Positions 24,587 through 27,477 of a stretch of 27,477 nucleotides of DNA are shown piece by piece. The stretch is from Myxococcales bacterium (GTDB taxonomy: Bacteria > Myxococcota > Polyangia > Polyangiales > Polyangiaceae). Made by a program: the position numbers and the translations under genes. Where the stretch lies: positions 1-27,477 of the forward strand of contig PLXW01000107.1 in NCBI GenBank assembly GCA_003151595.1, in the 5' to 3' direction. Numbering within the stretch: position 1 is the first letter of the stretch; each line of letters begins with the position of its first letter. Below the pieces are notes generated by a model that worked only from the letters and a program-made list of their open reading frames with translations, was not told the DNA's origin and did not search any database.

Positions 24587-24614
24587 CGGGTGGCTCGCAT
24601 CCGTTTGTTTTTTT
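24587..24614 (+). terminator. Rho-independent terminator of the TetR gene
   Basis: A 6-bp stem with one G-U pair (cgggtg 24587-24592 with catccg 24598-24603) and a 5-base loop is followed by tttgttttttt at 24604-24614, an exceptional T run in so GC-rich a sequence. It lies 54 bp after the TetR stop. Confidence 0.8.
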
Positions 24615-24734
24615 GCATGTCGCGCCTGAGTTCCGCTTGATTTGGCTCACGGCAACCCGCAAAGAGCATCACGCGTTTCCGCGCCGGGGCTGCATGGGCA
24701 GAGTCCGCGTCGCCGATCCCGAAGGATGGTTCTC

Positions 24735-26459
24735 ATGGCGTCTACTCGCGGTGTGCTCGCGTTCGTTTCGCTGGTCTCGGGCTTCGTGCTCGCGAATGGT
24801 CACGTCGCTGGAGCCGAGGAGCCTTCGTTGAAGGAGCAGATCGCGGCACGGAACGCGAACCGCTTCCACGTCGGCGCTGACGGCCGCTACCGCAAGACGA
24901 TGTGTCCGACGAGCCCCACGGGGATCACGTGCATGTCGGAGCGCATCTACCCCGAGGGGTGGGCTCCGGGCATGCCGCACCCCAAGCCGCAAGCCGGCGC
25001 TCCCACGGGAGGCATGACGCCGACCGACATCGTCAACGCGTACAAGATCCCCGCGGGCGCATCCGCCGGCGGGAAGATCGTCGCCATCCTCGACTCGCCC
25101 GACAGCCATGCCTTCAACGACCTCACCGCCTATCGAAACGCCTATGGGATTACGCAGATGGCGAAGTGCACCGGGCTCCCGACGGGCTCGGGCACGCCGT
25201 GCTTCGCGCAGGTCAACGAGACCGGCGGTGCGAGCAGCGGCACCGACAGCGGTGGGAGCGACGGCGAGACGGGTCTCGACATGGACATGATCAGCGCGGC
25301 ATGCCCCGACTGTTCGATCCTGCTCGTCGAGCTCGATCAGCTCTCGGACCAGGACATCCTCACGGGCGCGCAGACGGCGAGCACCCTCAAAGCCTCGGCC
25401 ACGAGCATCAGCCTCGGCGGACCCGAGCAGGGCGGCGACCCGACCGGCTACACCACGCCCGGTCACCTCGTCTTTGCCGCCTCCGGTGACTTCGGATACC
25501 TCCTCGTGAACCAACAGGGAGGCGGAACCTCGCCTAGCTATCCGTCGTCGGCGCCGGACATCATCTCCGTTGGCGGCACAGCGCTCTACAACAACAATGG
25601 CGTGTACGACGAAGGGATCTGGAACGACCTCAAGTTCGGGACGGCCGCCGTCGACCAGGACGTCACGACGAGCGGTTGCAGCACCGAGTTCGACATGCCC
25701 GCGTACCAGACGAAGGCCCTCGCGGCGACGACCTGCACGAAGCGCGGCACCGCCGACGTCTCCGCCGCCGCCACGTTCTTCTCGGGGACCACCGAGCAAG
25801 CCATCAACATCTACGCGACGCTCCCCGCGCCCGACGGCGCGGGGTTCTTCCCCGTCGAGGGGACGAGCGCATCATCGCCGCTCCTGGCCGCCCTCTACGT
25901 GCGCGTCGGGATCAGCGACGCGGTGTCGAACGATCTGAGCTGGGAGTACACGCACCCGACCGGGTTCAACGACCTCGGCTCGACGGCCTACCCGATCGAC
26001 TCCGCCGGCACGGCGACCGACGCGAAGACTACAACGAAGTGCGCGAACAACGCGCTCTGCGTGGCGATGACAGGATGGGACGGCCCGAGCGGCGTCGGGA
26101 CTCCGAACGGCACCGCGCTCTTCGCGCTCGCCGGGAACACATCGACGACGGACGGCGGTGCGGGCGACTCGGGCGTGAACGAAGGCGGGACGGGCGGTGA
26201 CGACAGTGGGACGACCGGCGACGACTCGGGGAGCATCGTCCCGGTGGGAGACGACGGCGGTCAGCAAGCGTTCTTCGATTCGGGCGCGCCGTCAGGCGCC
26301 GACGGCGGCGGCAACGGATTCGGAAACTCGCCGCCGGCGACGGGCTGCAGCTGCAACACGCCGGGCGGGTCGTCGACTCCTCTCGAGGACACGGGGCTCG
26401 CGGTGCTCGCCGTCGGAGCGTTCGTAGCGATCGGCGCGCGGCGCCGCAACAAGCGGTAA
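24735..26459 (+). CDS. Sedolisin (S53) family serine peptidase with MYXO-CTERM-like sorting tail
   Basis: Secreted acid-type serine peptidase, 574 aa. A signal peptide (about 1-27) is followed by a short spacer, then the S53 core: ETGLDMDMI provides the catalytic pair E178 and D182 (ExxxD), FAASGDFG provides the oxyanion D252, and EGTSASSP provides nucleophile S378. After the core comes a Gly/Asp/Ser linker (about 495-545, GDDSG repeats), then CSCNTPGG, a hydrophobic helix (TGLAVLAVGAFVAIGA) and RRRNKR, the layout of a MYXO-CTERM cell-surface anchor. The usual long inhibitory prodomain (Pro-kumamolisin) is missing: only ~85 residues lie between signal and core. Start 24735 is chosen over ATG 24726 because gaagg would then be 9 bases upstream. 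Confidence 0.9.
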   Translation: MASTRGVLAFVSLVSGFVLANGHVAGAEEPSLKEQIAARNANRFHVGADGRYRKTMCPTSPTGITCMSERIYPEGWAPGMPHPKPQAGAPTGGMTPTDIVNAYKIPAGASAGGKIVAILDSPDSHAFNDLTAYRNAYGITQMAKCTGLPTGSGTPCFAQVNETGGASSGTDSGGSDGETGLDMDMISAACPDCSILLVELDQLSDQDILTGAQTASTLKASATSISLGGPEQGGDPTGYTTPGHLVFAASGDFGYLLVNQQGGGTSPSYPSSAPDIISVGGTALYNNNGVYDEGIWNDLKFGTAAVDQDVTTSGCSTEFDMPAYQTKALAATTCTKRGTADVSAAATFFSGTTEQAINIYATLPAPDGAGFFPVEGTSASSPLLAALYVRVGISDAVSNDLSWEYTHPTGFNDLGSTAYPIDSAGTATDAKTTTKCANNALCVAMTGWDGPSGVGTPNGTALFALAGNTSTTDGGAGDSGVNEGGTGGDDSGTTGDDSGSIVPVGDDGGQQAFFDSGAPSGADGGGNGFGNSPPATGCSCNTPGGSSTPLEDTGLAVLAVGAFVAIGARRRNKR

Positions 26460-26937
26460 CGAACGGTACACGCCGAGGCTCCTTGCGCTTTCGCGCGTTG
26501 ATGCCGAAAGCGCGAGGGACGCTCACGCCCTTTCCTGCGCTAGAAGAGGGAAAAGATAGGGTCCCCGACGACGAGTCGAAGGGCCCTTTCGCGGCACGCA
26601 CGCCTCGCGTGCGTGTGAGTGAGGGCAGTTTCGCCCATGTTATGAAGGCGGCGCGGCTCCCCTCATGCGCCTTCGAGGCGCACTGCTGAAACTTAACCCC
26701 GGCAGTCGTCCCCTGCCGCGGCGCGGAAGCTGATCTGCAGCTAGCTCAGTAGAAACGTCTACGTCCGAGGATTCATCGCCGTCGCGACGCGGAGCCTTCG
26801 CGTGGGGAGTCGGGCTCGTTCGCGCGGGAGAGGGGCGTTCGTGTCGCCTCCGCATGCGCTTGGCATTCATCGATCGATAGACGAATCGGAAGAACGTAGC
26901 CAGTCGAGCGGTGTTCGCGTCGACGTGGCGCAAAGAG
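26460..26937. other. Non-coding stretch with a series of small perfect hairpins
   Basis: No gene is recognisable. The first part holds several short inverted repeats: gcgctttcg/cgaaagcgc (26485-26493 with 26505-26513, which may end the protease transcript), cacgcacgc/gcgtgcgtg (26595-26603 with 26607-26615), tgcgcct/aggcgca (26666-26672 with 26676-26682) and cggcag/ctgccg (26700-26705 with 26713-26718). The remainder to 26937 shows nothing I can name. A structured non-coding RNA is possible but no known family is seen. Confidence 0.4.
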
Positions 26938-26989
26938 AAAGGCCCGCTCCTCCCCCGGGTTTTCTCCCCCGAGGTCGAAGCGGGCCTTT
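26938..26989 (-). terminator. Intrinsic terminator for the leftward gene at 27134
   Basis: An 11-bp perfect stem (aaaggcccgct 26938-26948 with agcgggccttt 26979-26989) encloses a 30-base loop. On the minus strand the stem ends in a pyrimidine tail ctttctcttt, while the plus side has no run beyond ttt, so it more likely ends the transcript of the leftward gene, 145 bp after its stop. Confidence 0.6.
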
Positions 26990-27133
26990 GCATCACGTCG
27001 CGCCGCGGTCACGAAGGACAGCGCACGCCTCGCTGGATATGCATCCGGCGTATGGATCCCGCGAAGCGTTTCGGCCGCGCGGGTTGGGTACTACTCAGGT
27101 TGTGGTTCAACGCCGTTCAGCGCGTGTGACGAA

Positions 27134-27477
27134 TCACACGGTCTGCGCGGCGTTGCTCGACACCGGCGTGGCCGGAGTCGCTGTCACGGACGAAGCGGGA
27201 GCGACCGCGGGGCTGACCGTGACCGGCGTGCTCGTCGACGCCGTGGCGTCGGGAGTCGTGTCGGTCGCGGGCTTGGCCTTTGCGGCGGCCTTCGCAGCGG
27301 CTTTCGCTGCGTTGGCTGCCTTGCGGGCTTCCCTCTTCGCCTTCTCTTCCGCGATGACTTCGGCGCTCCGCTGCGCGAAGAACTGTTCGACGGGCGCGAG
27401 AGCTGTTTCCAGATCTCCGTTCGTCCTGGCAAGGCGCTTGAGCATCGAATAATGCACAGTCGCCGCTGCCCAGCTCT
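27134..27477 (-). CDS. Ala/Lys-rich hypothetical protein (5' end uncertain, probably outside window)
   Basis: Unrecognised protein. The frame is open to the window edge with no stop, so the start may lie outside; inside the window a GTG at 27457 and an ATG at 27445 are candidates, the codons before them (reading SWAAAT) being equally plausible as protein. Three parts are visible: a helical opening (MLKRLARTNGDLETALAPVE then QFFAQRSAEV), a strongly basic, helix-favouring Lys/Ala repeat (KANAAK-type, AAKAAAKAAAKAK) and a Thr/Pro/Ser/Val tail of about 40 residues. The basic Ala/Lys stretch resembles histone H1-like tails and might bind nucleic acid. G/C at third positions supports the frame. No signal peptide is visible in this part. 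Confidence 0.55.
   Translation of the reverse strand, partial: SWAAATVHYSMLKRLARTNGDLETALAPVEQFFAQRSAEVIAEEKAKREARKAANAAKAAAKAAAKAKPATDTTPDATASTSTPVTVSPAVAPASSVTATPATPVSSNAAQTV

Noticed and set aside
26738..26760. A tRNA-like fragment (ctagctcagtagaaac resembles a D-arm)
   Set aside because: No matching acceptor stem, anticodon arm or T-arm could be built around it.
26640..26996. A 118-codon minus-strand frame
   Set aside because: Highly Arg/Ser/Pro-rich, no ribosome site noted, and it spans the terminator hairpin at 26938-26989.

Overview
The window is chromosomal DNA from a high-GC Gram-negative bacterium, most likely a myxobacterium of the Polyangia/Labilithrix type. The grounds are a Hanks-type Ser/Thr kinase with an extracytoplasmic Thr-Pro tail, a MYXO-CTERM-like C-terminus on a secreted protease, a lipoprotein with an Asn/Asp/Ser/Gly-rich linker, a LolA-family carrier and an outer-membrane beta-barrel protein, and very strong G/C preference at third codon positions. 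I see no tRNA, rRNA, CRISPR array, transposase or phage gene.

Left part (1-7.3 kb): a kinase gene, cut by the window edge, reads leftward. Facing away from it are a small Pro-rich protein and then a tight rightward run: yebC, ruvC, a lolA-type carrier, a zinc-ribbon membrane protein, a MAPEG protein, a second zinc-ribbon paralogue, a DNA methyltransferase of the TSPPY type and a [2Fe-2S] ferredoxin. Several of these junctions are 4-bp overlaps or gaps under 45 bp, so they are probably co-transcribed. Middle part (7.4-14.6 kb): a PAP2-type membrane phosphatase/transferase, a secreted Cys-rich lipoprotein, then a leftward ECF sigma factor and alpha/beta hydrolase, a rightward M15-type peptidase, a leftward TonB-like protein carrying an in-frame palindromic repeat element, and a leftward alginate-export-like porin. 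Right part (14.7-27.5 kb): leftward CCA-adding enzyme/poly(A) polymerase, rightward acyl-CoA dehydrogenase plus a small uncharacterised protein, an inverted-repeat element between converging genes, and then the most striking locus: a leftward two-gene operon (18085-23617) facing a TetR regulator across an 18-bp perfect palindrome. After it come a sedolisin-type protease and a partial Ala/Lys-rich protein.

The two-gene operon encodes an ATP-driven electron-activation machine of the 2-hydroxyacyl-CoA dehydratase / benzoyl-CoA reductase class. One 1221-residue chain holds two tandem ASKHA activase domains, each with its own pair of cluster-type cysteines, a Cys4 knuckle and a DUF2229-type half. 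The 617-residue partner is the other (COG3581-type) half. Conserved cysteines are split between the two proteins in a way that would suit a shared or double-cubane iron-sulfur cluster. The substrate is unknown, no known pathway genes flank it, and the TetR operator suggests a small-molecule, perhaps acyl-CoA-like, inducer. This is my best candidate for an undescribed system in the window.
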